This document shows positions 7,836 to 16,675 of a DNA stretch of 64,000 nucleotides, piece by piece; position 1 is the first letter of the stretch; the number at the start of each line of letters is the position of its first letter. Position numbers and translations under genes: made by a program. Below the pieces are notes generated by a model. That model was given only the letters and a program-made list of their open reading frames with translations. It was not told the origin of the DNA and ran no database searches. Source of the stretch: CAVTWS01 sp963738445 (GTDB taxonomy: Bacteria > Actinomycetota > Acidimicrobiia > Acidimicrobiales > SHLQ01); assembly GCA_963738445.1 (NCBI GenBank), contig CAVTWS010000001.1, forward strand, positions 124,001 through 188,000, read 5' to 3'.

Positions 7836-9779
7836 TCAGCGGGCGAACCAGCCTTGGATGTCGGCGATGAGGTGGGCGCCGGATTGGGTGGAGATGCAGA
7901 CGCGTCCGGTGGTGTCGAGGCCGGTGATGACGAGGTTGGGGATGGTTTGGCCGGCGCGTTCGAGGTTGAGGTTGGAGGCGTTGGGTCGGGTGGTGCCGCA
8001 GGGCCAGACGGTGATGAAGCCGGGGGCGGTGGCGTCGGTGGCGGTGATGTTGAGGGCGACGGCGGCGACGCCGGTGGCGGGGACGTTGCCGCGGCCGGTG
8101 ACCTGGAGCTCGATGACCTGGTTGGCGGCGGGTTTGGGGCCGGTGTAGCCGGTCTGGCCGTACTCGGTGCGGGTCTCCAACAGGCGACTCGGTTCGAGCG
8201 GGGTGTAGCCGGAGCCGGTGGCGAACCAGCCTTGGATGTCGGCGATGAGGTGGGCGCCGGATTGGGTGGAGATGCAGACGCGTCCGGTGGTGTCGAGGCC
8301 GGTGATGACGAGGTTGGGGATGGTTTGGCCGGCGCGTTCGAGGTTGAGGTTGGAGGCGTTGGGTCGGGTGGTGCCGCAGGGCCAGACGGTGATGAAGCCG
8401 GGGGCGGTGGCGTCGGTGGCGGTGATGTTGAGGGCGACGGCGGCGACGCCGGTGGCGGGGACGTTGCCGCGGCCGGTGACCTGGAGCTCGATGACCTGGT
8501 TGGCGGCGGGTTTGGGGCCGGTGTAGCCGGTCTGGCCGTACTCGGTGCGGGTCTCCAACAGGCGACTCGGTTCGAGCGGGGTGTAGCCGGAGCCGGTGGC
8601 GAACCAGCCTTGGATGTCGGCGATGAGGTGGGCGCCGGATTGGGTGGAGATGCAGACGTGTCCGGTGGTGTCGAGGCCGGTGATGACGAGGTTGGGGATG
8701 GTTTGGCCGGCGCGTTCGAGGTTGAGGTTGGAGGCGTTGGGTCGGGTGGTGCCGCAGGGCCAGACGGTGATGAAGCCGGGGGCGGTGGCGTCGGTGGCGG
8801 TGATGTTGAGGGCGACGGCGGCGACGCCGGTGGCGGGGACGTTGCCGCGGCCGGTGACCTGGAGCTCGATGACCTGGTTGGCGGCGGGTTTGGGGCCGGT
8901 GTAGCCGGTCTGGCCGTACTCGGTGCGGGTCTCCAACAGGCGACTCGGTTCGACGGGCACGTATCCCAGACCGCGCGGTTCGGCATAGAGGAAGTCGTCC
9001 ATCGTGACGAGGTCGACCGACGATGACTCGACGGTGCCGGCCGCAAGGGGGGCATCGCCGGTGGTGATCCGGACCCGGAAGATGGGCGTGGGGCTCACGA
9101 TGCCGAGGAACGAGAAGCCCGGACCACCGCTGCCCTGAGCGGCGGGCGAGGCGGACGTGATGAGTCGGCCGGCCGCGTCGTAGGCCTGCATGGTGGTCGA
9201 TCCGGCACGATCGACGTCGGCGAACACGGCGCCGAACGCGGAGGTCGTCGCCGGCCGGGTCGAGCCGGGGACGAAGAAGGTGACGTCGACGATGTTGGAG
9301 CCGATGGCGTTGAACAGGCGCTGGGCGGAGAAGGGCTCGAACGTCGTGGCATAGCTCGGGTCGATGGATGCGAACTCGACGGGCGCCACCGTCGCCGCGT
9401 TGGCCGAGACCCGGACCGCGGAGCCCGGAGTCGAGAAGACGGCGCCACGGGGTGAGTTCACGTTGAAGAAGTCGAGCGGAAGGTTGTTGGGGTCGGATCG
9501 GGCGTCGGGCACGCCGTCCCAGTTGATCTCCCGGCGCAGGCCACCGAACGAGCCGTTGGCTCCCGCAGTGGTGCCGCCGCCGACGGCGACCCGGAACTGG
9601 TCGCGGGCCGCGGTCGCGGCGACCTGGTCGCCGGCACCCGAGATGATCGTCGGGGCGGGCGCCTGTGCGCCGGCGGTCGTCGGCGTGGCGAAGGCGCCGA
9701 TCAAACCTGCGAAGCTGGCCACCAGGCCGAGCAACCCGACCCGGCGTCGCCTGGTGGAGTGGGTGGTTGAACGAGACAT
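7836..9779 (-). CDS. secreted protein with three near-identical 126-residue repeats
   Basis: A 647-residue exported protein. The N-terminus has an Arg-rich n-region, a hydrophobic core and an AGAQA-type cleavage site near residue 39. Residues about 40-260 form an uncharacterised domain (conserved-looking GGLRREINWDGVPD and FEPFSAQRLFNAIGSN). Then come three copies of a beta-rich repeat that opens PSRLLETRTEYGQTGYTG and closes HLIADIQGWF. The same repeat type (RLLDTR...HLVVDV.GW) occurs in the protein at 57769-59967. ATG 9779 has gaggga about 8-13 bases upstream and begins the signal peptide; an upstream ATG at 9857 is less likely. A surface or matrix role is plausible but no enzymatic motif is visible. 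Confidence 0.85.
   Translation of the reverse strand: MSRSTTHSTRRRRVGLLGLVASFAGLIGAFATPTTAGAQAPAPTIISGAGDQVAATAARDQFRVAVGGGTTAGANGSFGGLRREINWDGVPDARSDPNNLPLDFFNVNSPRGAVFSTPGSAVRVSANAATVAPVEFASIDPSYATTFEPFSAQRLFNAIGSNIVDVTFFVPGSTRPATTSAFGAVFADVDRAGSTTMQAYDAAGRLITSASPAAQGSGGPGFSFLGIVSPTPIFRVRITTGDAPLAAGTVESSSVDLVTMDDFLYAEPRGLGYVPVEPSRLLETRTEYGQTGYTGPKPAANQVIELQVTGRGNVPATGVAAVALNITATDATAPGFITVWPCGTTRPNASNLNLERAGQTIPNLVITGLDTTGHVCISTQSGAHLIADIQGWFATGSGYTPLEPSRLLETRTEYGQTGYTGPKPAANQVIELQVTGRGNVPATGVAAVALNITATDATAPGFITVWPCGTTRPNASNLNLERAGQTIPNLVITGLDTTGRVCISTQSGAHLIADIQGWFATGSGYTPLEPSRLLETRTEYGQTGYTGPKPAANQVIELQVTGRGNVPATGVAAVALNITATDATAPGFITVWPCGTTRPNASNLNLERAGQTIPNLVITGLDTTGRVCISTQSGAHLIADIQGWFAR
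7843..8952 (-). repeat. 378-bp tandem coding repeat, about 2.9 copies
   Basis: Copies begin at 7843, 8221 and 8599 with an exact 378-base period (126 codons). The third is cut off near 8952. The only difference I find between copies is one base (acgtgtcc at about 8659 versus acgcgtcc), which changes Arg to His. Synonymous sites are otherwise unchanged, so the copies are very recent or are homogenised by recombination. Confidence 0.95.
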
Positions 9780-9934
9780 GGTTATCGCTCCCTCGAGATG
9801 GGGGTCGTTGACAGGTACATGGGTCAATACGCCGGGTCGGTTCCATTCGGTTCTCACGAATGAACGAACCCGCCTCGGCCGGAGTCGTTTCGGGCCTCGG
9901 AAATCGGCTCGGCTACCATCGGCCGCCGGGGGTG

Positions 9935-10714
9935 ATGGCCATGGCCGAGGCGACCGAACGAACCGGCGGGTTGGCCGCCTGGACCCCGCGCCTCGTCCCC
10001 GGCCCGGGACGTGACCTCACCGCCGAGCAGGAGCTCGCCGGGGCGCTGCGGCACCTCGATCGGGTCGGGTTCAGCGAGAACATGACCGGCCACATCACCT
10101 GGCAGTTGCCCGGTCACGACACCATGCTGGTCAACCCGTGGGGCTACTGGTGGGGCGAGTGCCGGGCCCGGGACATCCTGGAGATCGACAGAGATGGCGC
10201 CGTCGTGCGGGGTGAGCTCGATGTCACCCCGGCGATCCCGATCCACACCGAGCTGCATCGGCGCCGTTCCGATGCCCGGGTGGTGGTGCACACCCACCCC
10301 ATCTTCACCTCCGTGTGGGCTGCGCTCGCCGAGCTCCCGCCGATCGTCCACCAGAACGCATCGATCCTCGCTGACGAGATGGTCCTCGTCCGTGACTACG
10401 ACGGCGAGGTCGACAGTCCCGTGCTCGGCGCCGCCCTGGCCGAGGCGATCGGCGACGCCAGCGTGGCGCTCCTGGTCAGCCACGGTGTCGTGGTGACGGC
10501 CCCCACCATGGCCGAGGCGGTGTACAAGTCCGTCCTGTTCGAGCGCAACTGCGAGCTGGCGTGGCGGGTGCGGGCGGCCGGCGGCACCGGCGTGCCCATC
10601 GCCGCCGGGCTCCAGGAGCAACTCAAGTCGTCGCTGATCGAACGCGCCGCGATCGTCTACTGGAACGGCGCGTTGCGCCAGCTTCTTGCCGCGACACCGG
10701 AGGTTCTCCAATGA
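9935..10714 (+). CDS. class II aldolase/adducin family protein
   Basis: A 259-residue protein with the class II aldolase fold. Zinc ligands are expected at the two His of VVVHTHPIF (about residues 119-121) and the His of LLVSHGVVV (about 183). The family catalyses retro-aldol or decarboxylation reactions on phosphorylated or plain hydroxy-acids; many actinobacterial members sit with amidohydrolases, as here. I choose ATG 9935 (MAMAEATERTGG), after gggggtg, over the upstream ATG at 9860, which would extend into the divergent promoter region. The 155 bases between it and the divergent secreted-protein gene should hold both promoters. Confidence 0.88.
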   Translation: MAMAEATERTGGLAAWTPRLVPGPGRDLTAEQELAGALRHLDRVGFSENMTGHITWQLPGHDTMLVNPWGYWWGECRARDILEIDRDGAVVRGELDVTPAIPIHTELHRRRSDARVVVHTHPIFTSVWAALAELPPIVHQNASILADEMVLVRDYDGEVDSPVLGAALAEAIGDASVALLVSHGVVVTAPTMAEAVYKSVLFERNCELAWRVRAAGGTGVPIAAGLQEQLKSSLIERAAIVYWNGALRQLLAATPEVLQ

Positions 10715-10740
10715 AGTCAGCACCGGAGGTTCTCGACTGA
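10695..10740 (+). repeat. 26-bp duplication of a ribosome-binding/start region, with a 9-codon mini-ORF
   Basis: caccggaggttctc occurs at 10695-10708 and again at 10721-10734. The first copy holds the aldolase stop and places ggagg before an ATG at 10711 that opens a 9-codon ORF (MKSAPEVLD). Its TGA (10738-10740) overlaps the ATG of the downstream hydrolase. The second copy supplies ggagg 10 bases before that ATG. Confidence 0.8.
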
Positions 10741-11996
10741 TGGCCGTCTCGCTCGACGATCTGCAGCGCAACACCGCCTTCACCAACGCCGAGAAGGGCA
10801 AGGTGACCTGGCTCGCCGAACCGCCGCGAGCCGAGCGGCACTACACGCTCGTGTCGGTCGACGATCACGTCGTGGAGCCTCCCCACGCCTTCGACGGCCG
10901 GCTGCCGAAGGCGTTCGCCGATCGGGCCCCCCGCGTCGTGGAGATGGACGACGGTAGCGAGGCGTGGGTCTACGAGGGCCAGGTGCTCCCGAACGTCGGG
11001 TTCAACGCCGTCGTCGGCCGACCGGTCACCGAGTACAGCTTCGAGCCGACCCGGTTCGATCAGATGCGGCGGGGAGCCTGGGACATCGGGGCCCGCATCG
11101 CCGACATGGACATCAACGGGGTCTACGGGTCGTTGTGCTTCCCGTCGTTTCTCCCCGGCTTCACCGGGCAGCGCCTCCAGCAGCTCACGACTGATCCCGA
11201 TCTCGCCCTGGCCTGCGTTCGGGCCTGGAACGACTGGATGCTCGAGGAGTGGGTCGGGTACTCGCCGGGGCGCATGATCCCGCTGCAGCTGCCGTACCTG
11301 CTCGATCCCGAGGTGGGCGCGGCGGAGATCCGGCGCAACGCCGAGCGGGGTTTCCGGGCGGTCACCTTCTCGGAGGCGCCCCACATGCTCGGCCTGCCGA
11401 CGTTGCACTCGGGTCACTGGGATCCGCTCATGGCGGCTTGTGCCGAGACGGAGACGGTCGTGTGCCTCCACGTCGGATCCTCGGGCACGTCGCCGGCCAC
11501 AGCCCCGGACGCTCCGAGCGACACGATCGGCGTGTTGTTCTTCGGGTACGCCATGTTCGCCGCGGTGGACTGGTTGTACTCCCGGCTCCCCGTGCGGTTC
11601 CCGGATCTGAAGATCTGCCTGAGCGAAGGGGGGATCGGGTGGGTGGCCGGTCTGCTCGATCGTCTCGAGCACGTGCGCAAGTACGACGCCATGTACGGCA
11701 CCTGGAACGACGTCGAGCTCAGCCCGGCCGACACGTTCCGCCGCAACTTCTGGGTGTGCGCGATCGACGACCCGTCCGCCTTCCTGCAGCGTGACGTGAT
11801 CGGGATCGGGAACATCCTCCTCGAGTCCGACTACCCCCACGCCGATTCCACCTGGCCGCACACCCAGGAGACGGTCAAGGCCCAGCTGGCCGGCCTCGAC
11901 GACGACGAAGTTCGCGCTGTGACCTGGCGCAACGCCGCCGACCTGTTCGGCCTCGACGTTCCGGTCGCGATCCAGAACGATCCGAACGCTTTCTGA
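10740..11996 (+). CDS. amidohydrolase family protein (PF04909-like)
   Basis: A 418-residue metal-dependent hydrolase of the amidohydrolase_2 type, which includes decarboxylases. Expected metal/catalytic positions are visible: the early VSVDDHVVEPP (a variant of the DxHxxE opening), the mid-barrel His in VVCLHVGSSG, and the late Asp-His in LLESDYPHADSTWPHT. The start is ATG 10740 inside TGATG, with a strong ggagg. It overlaps the mini-ORF and follows the aldolase closely, so these two and the next two genes appear to be one operon. Members in actinobacteria are often mis-annotated. The substrate is unknown. Confidence 0.88.
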   Translation: MAVSLDDLQRNTAFTNAEKGKVTWLAEPPRAERHYTLVSVDDHVVEPPHAFDGRLPKAFADRAPRVVEMDDGSEAWVYEGQVLPNVGFNAVVGRPVTEYSFEPTRFDQMRRGAWDIGARIADMDINGVYGSLCFPSFLPGFTGQRLQQLTTDPDLALACVRAWNDWMLEEWVGYSPGRMIPLQLPYLLDPEVGAAEIRRNAERGFRAVTFSEAPHMLGLPTLHSGHWDPLMAACAETETVVCLHVGSSGTSPATAPDAPSDTIGVLFFGYAMFAAVDWLYSRLPVRFPDLKICLSEGGIGWVAGLLDRLEHVRKYDAMYGTWNDVELSPADTFRRNFWVCAIDDPSAFLQRDVIGIGNILLESDYPHADSTWPHTQETVKAQLAGLDDDEVRAVTWRNAADLFGLDVPVAIQNDPNAF

Positions 11997-12010
11997 ACAC
12001 GGTCCACCTC

Positions 12011-13459
12011 ATGACTGCCATCCCCACCCCCGGTCCCGCCCCCACTCCCGCCCCGGCCACCGGAGCGCCGATCCGGCTGTCGATGCGGTACGCCCGCGCC
12101 GCCCGCTTCGGTTGTCCCGAGCCGGTCGACCCCGTGGATCCGCTCGATCCGGCCTGCACGCCGCCGGGGCCCTTCCCGCCGCAACGTCCCGAGGAGCCAC
12201 GCGTCGTCCCGGGCATGGTCCTCGGCGAGACCACCGAGGACTGCCTGAGGGTCGAGGTTTGGTCGCCGGACCTCTCCGGAGACCGACCCGTCCTGGTGTG
12301 GATACCGGGCGGTGCCTACCTCAGCGGCGGCGCCTCGATCCCCACCTACGACGGTGCCCGGCTGGCCGCGGAGGGCGATGTCGTCGTCGTCGGCGTCAAC
12401 TACCGGGTCGGCGCGTTGGGGTTCCTCCACGCCGAAGGGGTGCCCGCCAACCTGGGCCTTCGTGATGTCCGGTGCGCCCTCGACTGGATCCGGCGGCACG
12501 CCGGCGTGTTCGGTGGCGACCCGACCCGGATCGTCGCCATGGGGGAGTCGGCGGGAGCGGGGATGCTCGCCCACCTCCTCACCGACCCGACTCTTCCCAT
12601 CGACGGGGCCATCGTGCAGAGCGGGTCGCCGGGTTCGGCGTTGGCCGATGATGTCGCGGCGACGGTCACCTCGACCCTGCTGACCGAGGCCGGGGTGGGA
12701 TCGGTCGACGATCTCCGCTCGCTGTCCCTCGACGCCATCCTCGAGGCTCAGGCCCGGGCGTGCGCCGTGCTGGAGCCGACCGTCGGCAAGATGCCGTTCC
12801 ACCCCATCGTCGACGGCGAGGCGGTCCGGGCGAACCCACTCGACGCCGCTCGCGACGGGGAGCTGGCCCCGGTTCCGCTCGTGATCGGGACCACGGCCCA
12901 CGAGCTCGAGCTCTATCGGACCGAGCTCGATGCCATCCCACCGTCGTTTGCCCCGATCGTGATCGAACGGGCTCGGGGCGCGTTGCCGCTCAGTCCGGCG
13001 GGGATCGAGCTCGGCGTCGAGGCCGTCGGGGGAGACCTCGGCCGAGCCGTCGCCGACGTCCAGATGCACCTCCCGGCGTTCCTCATGGCCGAGTCCCAGG
13101 CCCGGCGCGGCATCGATGCGTGGCGGTACAGCTTCACGTGGGAGGCGCCGGAACGCCGAGCCTGCCATGCGCTCGATCTGCCGTTCACGTTCGGCACCCT
13201 CGAGGTCGACGACTGGCGGGAATGGGCCGGAGCCGACGGCACGAACAGGACCGCCGCCGATCAGCTGTCGACCCGCATGCGGCAAGCCTGGGCGTCGTTC
13301 GCCCGTGACCTGGTGCCGGCCTGCGAACCGGTCGGCGCCTGGCCGAAGCACACGTCAGCCCGGCATCCGGTGGTCGAGCTCGGGCGTGAGGTCCGACTGC
13401 TCGACGATCCCGATGCCGCGACGCGGGCGGCGTGGTTCGCCGAGTCCGAGACGACGTAG
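12011..13459 (+). CDS. carboxylesterase family protein (type B)
   Basis: A 482-residue alpha/beta hydrolase of the carboxylesterase/lipase B family. It has the oxyanion-hole segment WIPGGAYLSGG, the nucleophile elbow GESAGAG (Ser near residue 180) and the catalytic His in CHALDLPFTFG (near 387). The N-terminus is Pro/Ala-rich without an obvious signal peptide, so it is probably cytoplasmic. It starts 14 bases after the amidohydrolase and ends 9 bases before the SDR, in the same operon. Likely hydrolyses an ester of the pathway substrate (inference). Confidence 0.9.
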   Translation: MTAIPTPGPAPTPAPATGAPIRLSMRYARAARFGCPEPVDPVDPLDPACTPPGPFPPQRPEEPRVVPGMVLGETTEDCLRVEVWSPDLSGDRPVLVWIPGGAYLSGGASIPTYDGARLAAEGDVVVVGVNYRVGALGFLHAEGVPANLGLRDVRCALDWIRRHAGVFGGDPTRIVAMGESAGAGMLAHLLTDPTLPIDGAIVQSGSPGSALADDVAATVTSTLLTEAGVGSVDDLRSLSLDAILEAQARACAVLEPTVGKMPFHPIVDGEAVRANPLDAARDGELAPVPLVIGTTAHELELYRTELDAIPPSFAPIVIERARGALPLSPAGIELGVEAVGGDLGRAVADVQMHLPAFLMAESQARRGIDAWRYSFTWEAPERRACHALDLPFTFGTLEVDDWREWAGADGTNRTAADQLSTRMRQAWASFARDLVPACEPVGAWPKHTSARHPVVELGREVRLLDDPDAATRAAWFAESETT

Positions 13460-13468
13460 GAGACGACG

Positions 13469-14305
13469 ATGGGAACGCTCGACGGTCAGGTGGCGATCGT
13501 CACCGGCGCCAGCCGCGGTATCGGCAAGGGGTGCGCGCAGGAGCTCGCGGAAGCGGGGGCGATCGTCTATGTGACGGGGCGCTCGGTCACCGAGGCCGAC
13601 CACCCGCTCCCGGGCACGGTCGGCGCCACCGCGGCCGAGATCCTGGCGGCCGGCGGTCAGGCCACCGCGGTCGCGCTGGATCATCGTGACGACGACGCCG
13701 TCGAGGCGTTGTTCGCACGGGTCGGGGCCGAGCACGGCCGGCTCGACATCCTGGTCAACAACGCCTTCATCGTGGTCGACGAGCTCACCTCGGGCCGCCC
13801 GTTCTGGGACCTGCCGCTGTCGAACTGGGACGACATGATCGATGTCGGCACGAGGTCGGCGTACGTGGCCAGCGTCTTTGCGGCCCGCACCATGGTGCCG
13901 CAAGGGTCAGGGTTCATCGCCAACATCTCGTCGTCGGGCGCCGTGGAGTACGCGTGGCACGTGGCGTACGGCGTCGGCAAGTGCGCGCTCGACCGGATCA
14001 CCGCGGACACCGCGCACGAGCTCGCGCCGCACGGCGTCACGGTCGTCTCGTTCTGGCCCGGCTTCGTCAAGACCGAGCGCATCGATCTGGCCGAGTCGGC
14101 CGGGATGCTCCCCCCGACCCTCGACGTCTCGATCGCCGAATCGAAGCGGTTCACCGGGCGGGCGGTGGCCGCGGTGTCCGTCGATCCGGACCGGGTCCGG
14201 TGGTCCGGTCAGGCGGTCGCCTCCCGACACCTGGCCGATGTCTACGGGTTCACCGACGTGGGCGGCGGCCTCCCGGCCGGCCCCCTCCACGACAGGCAAG
14301 CCTGA
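13469..14305 (+). CDS. SDR family oxidoreductase (DHRS1-like)
   Basis: A 278-residue SDR with TGASRGIG at residues 13-20, LVNNAF, the Ser of NISSSGAVEY and a YGVGK catalytic Tyr/Lys pair. The insertion after the second strand (TEADHPLPGTVGATAAEI) and extended C-terminus resemble the DHRS1/YkvO-like branch. ATG 13469 follows aggagacgacg. Last gene of the aldolase-amidohydrolase-esterase-SDR operon, followed by a double hairpin. Confidence 0.9.
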   Translation: MGTLDGQVAIVTGASRGIGKGCAQELAEAGAIVYVTGRSVTEADHPLPGTVGATAAEILAAGGQATAVALDHRDDDAVEALFARVGAEHGRLDILVNNAFIVVDELTSGRPFWDLPLSNWDDMIDVGTRSAYVASVFAARTMVPQGSGFIANISSSGAVEYAWHVAYGVGKCALDRITADTAHELAPHGVTVVSFWPGFVKTERIDLAESAGMLPPTLDVSIAESKRFTGRAVAAVSVDPDRVRWSGQAVASRHLADVYGFTDVGGGLPAGPLHDRQA

Positions 14306-14357
14306 GACCCTCGGGTTTCAGGCTCCGAGGCACCGCCTGAGACCCTCGGGTCTCAGG
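14299..14357. terminator. double hairpin at convergent gene ends
   Basis: Two tandem hairpins share the stem cctgagacc/ggtctcagg with loop ctcg. The first (14299-14324) has 11-base arms with one G-U pair; the second (14336-14357) is perfect. They fill the 47-base gap between the SDR and the convergent SRPBCC gene, and the second hairpin includes that gene's stop. Confidence 0.75.
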
Positions 14358-14871
14358 GGGTGAGGTCAGCGAGGTCGACGTAGAGGCTCGTGTAGTCGTC
14401 GCCGCTCTGCTCGATGAAGGGTGGCGGAGCGTCGGTGTCGAGCAAGCGCTCGAGCTGCACGAAGCACACGTGGTAGCCGGCGGCGATCTGGTCCACGGTC
14501 GGTCCCTGGGTGATCCACGTGGTGAGCACGAGGCGGGTGCCGGTGGCGGTGGGTTCGAGCTCGAAGATCAAGGTGTCGGTGTCCCACAGCCACGAGAAGG
14601 TCCGGCGCGGATCCCAGGTGAGTATCCGCCCGTGCAGCACCGGGTCGGGGATCTCGTACTTGGCGGCAACCTCGGGCCAGAACGGCACGTCGATCTCGGC
14701 GCCTTCGTGGCGAAGGCCGACGATGTCGCAGGGCATCCAGTGATGAAGCTGGTCGGACTCGGTGAGCGCCCGCCACACCCGCTCCGGTGGGTGGGCCAGG
14801 TGGCGTTCGAATCGGAGGCCGAGCTGGTCGCCGTCGCGGACGAGTTGGCCCAGGCGGCCGGTGGTGGTCAT
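14353..14871 (-). CDS. SRPBCC domain protein (AHSA1-like)
   Basis: A 172-residue START/Bet v1-like protein of the AHSA1 type. The family pattern is clear: RFERHLAHPPERVWRALTES at the first strand, FSWLWDTDTLIFELEP in the sheet, and TRLVLTTWITQG near the end. The fold encloses a hydrophobic ligand pocket. Bacterial members are often of unknown function or bind lipidic ligands. ATG 14871 begins MTTTGRLGQL. No neighbour on the same strand within 60 bases suggests a partner. Confidence 0.88.
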   Translation of the reverse strand: MTTTGRLGQLVRDGDQLGLRFERHLAHPPERVWRALTESDQLHHWMPCDIVGLRHEGAEIDVPFWPEVAAKYEIPDPVLHGRILTWDPRRTFSWLWDTDTLIFELEPTATGTRLVLTTWITQGPTVDQIAAGYHVCFVQLERLLDTDAPPPFIEQSGDDYTSLYVDLADLTP

Positions 14872-14930
14872 GTCGGATCTCCATCGCTCACGTGGTCGAG
14901 GTGACGTTCGAGGGCGTCGAGGCGCTGGCC

Positions 14931-16604
14931 TCAGCCAACCGTGACGTCGACCACGACTCCACCCTCGATCGACAGGTTGACCCGGGTCGGGCTGTAGTCC
15001 TCGGTCACCGCGAAGCTCTCGCCGTCCCGGGCGACGATGCGCACCGACCAGCCGTTCGACGCCGCGAGCCGGCCCGCTTCTTCCTCGGTGAGGGTGAGGA
15101 GCGCGGCGGCGGCGTCGCTGACCGGGTCGGGCAGCTCGACGACCGGATCGTCGCCGGTCGCGGGCACGGTCTCGCCGGTTCCCTCGTCGCCCGGAACCAC
15201 ACCCGGCTCGCCACCTCCCGTACCACCGGGCTCGGTGCCCGGCTCGGTGCCCGGGTCGGTCGGGTCCTCGGGTGACACGGCCTCGTCGACGACGAGGTAC
15301 TCGTCGGTCACCGCGGGCACCGTGTACTCACCGCCGTCGTCGGCGATGAACGTGTAGGCCGGGACGAACCACATCGTGCCGTCGGTGTCCCACAGCGACC
15401 ACAGGGCAAGCCGGGCATCGACCAGCGTGACGGTGATGGGCTCGGCGGTGGGAAAGCAATCGGGACCATCGGCAGCGCAGGCCGCAGGGTCGATCTCGGG
15501 CGCGCCGACCGCCGGGGCGCCTGCATCGGTGGCGACGTCGGCCACGCCCCTCGAATCGACCGCCGCATCGGTGGTCAGCGGCATCGGGCCGCCCCATCCC
15601 CCGTACCCGCTGCGCAGCCGCTCGACCGCTTCGTCGACGCCGATCAAGGGGTAGGGGCCGACCTCGACCGGCTGAGCCAGCACGCCGCCGGCCCACTCCA
15701 CCCGGCCTTCCGCACCGAAGCCGATGTTGAGCGACAGCGGGGCGCGGACCCCGCCGAGCAGCGGGTATCCGGACACCGAGGCCGACCACTCGTCGGCGTA
15801 GGAGTCGAGCTCCAGGTTGGAGGTGTCGACGCCGATTGAGGACCAGAGCTCGAGGGCCCGGCCCTCGGCTTCGGGCTCCGTCAGGATTCCGGTCGGGGGT
15901 TCGGGCTCCACGTAGACGCACTCCGCAGGCACATCGTCGCTTCGCGGCGCACCTGCATCGGATGCCTCCGGGGTCTCCGCCGTGGTCGTCTCGTCCGCGG
16001 GCAGGATCTCGACCGGGAGCGGATCGATCAGGATCGGCTCGGCGCAGGCCACACCGGTGCTGACGGTGCCGGAACCCTCGACGAACGCGAAGGCGGGCGA
16101 ATACCACCACGACAGCTGGCTGTCGGCGCCCACCCACAACGATGGCGCCGTGCCGTCGTCGGGGCCGATGCGGAAGCCGCCCCCCAGGTCGACGGGGATC
16201 TCGACGATGTCACCGGTGACACCGAAGGCCTCGCCGACGCGACGGAACGCGTCCTGGTCGAAGGCCGGGTTCGGTGCGTATCGCCAACCGGTCGCCTCGG
16301 TGCCCAGATCCGGGAGGTCGGCACCGACCACGTACTCGGCGACGTACCAGGGCGCGATCATCGCCGTATCGGCCGAGAGGTCACCGGCGGCCGGCGCCGC
16401 CGCGAACTCGGCGACGCTGGCGCCGCCACCGGAGCCCGAGGCGACCCGGATGGCCACCGGGGCCTCGATGGCCGAGTCGCCGCCGCCGTCGCCGACCGCG
16501 ACGGTCGAGGTGTCGTCGTTCGAGCAGGCACCGGCCGCGAGGGCCAGGGTCAGGGCCAGGCTGGTCGAGGCCAGCAACCGATGGGTGCGTAGACGTGCGT
16601 TCAT
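14931..16604 (-). CDS. lipoprotein with C-terminal I78-like inhibitor domain
   Basis: A 557-residue predicted lipoprotein. The signal sequence ends in LAAGAC with lipidated Cys27, followed by a low-complexity acidic linker. The middle has repeated Trp/Tyr-rich segments (WRYAPNP, LWVGADSQLSWWYSP, GTMWFVPAYTFIADDGG). A Pro/Gly/Thr-rich stretch (DPTDPGTEPGTEPGG) leads to the last 60 residues, which contain LTEEEAGRLAASNGWSVRIV and SPTRVNLSIEGGVV. These resemble the peptidase inhibitor I78 (potato inhibitor I-like) pattern. I do not recognise the central region. Inhibition of an extracellular protease is possible but inferred only from the tail. Confidence 0.8.
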   Translation of the reverse strand: MNARLRTHRLLASTSLALTLALAAGACSNDDTSTVAVGDGGGDSAIEAPVAIRVASGSGGGASVAEFAAAPAAGDLSADTAMIAPWYVAEYVVGADLPDLGTEATGWRYAPNPAFDQDAFRRVGEAFGVTGDIVEIPVDLGGGFRIGPDDGTAPSLWVGADSQLSWWYSPAFAFVEGSGTVSTGVACAEPILIDPLPVEILPADETTTAETPEASDAGAPRSDDVPAECVYVEPEPPTGILTEPEAEGRALELWSSIGVDTSNLELDSYADEWSASVSGYPLLGGVRAPLSLNIGFGAEGRVEWAGGVLAQPVEVGPYPLIGVDEAVERLRSGYGGWGGPMPLTTDAAVDSRGVADVATDAGAPAVGAPEIDPAACAADGPDCFPTAEPITVTLVDARLALWSLWDTDGTMWFVPAYTFIADDGGEYTVPAVTDEYLVVDEAVSPEDPTDPGTEPGTEPGGTGGGEPGVVPGDEGTGETVPATGDDPVVELPDPVSDAAAALLTLTEEEAGRLAASNGWSVRIVARDGESFAVTEDYSPTRVNLSIEGGVVVDVTVG

Positions 16605-16675
16605 GATTGGTGTGACGATGCTCCTGGCGGTCTGGTTCCCGGGTGGAGGTGATGCCCCGGCGATGCCGGATGAGA

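Noticed and set aside
7843..8952. CRISPR-like array
   Set aside because: The 378-base units have no spacers, are in frame and encode protein domains.
9808..9827. TTGAC...GTCAA inverted repeat in the divergent gap before the aldolase gene, as an operator or promoter
   Set aside because: Arms are only five bases, and no -10 element at proper spacing is seen on either strand, so it could be chance.
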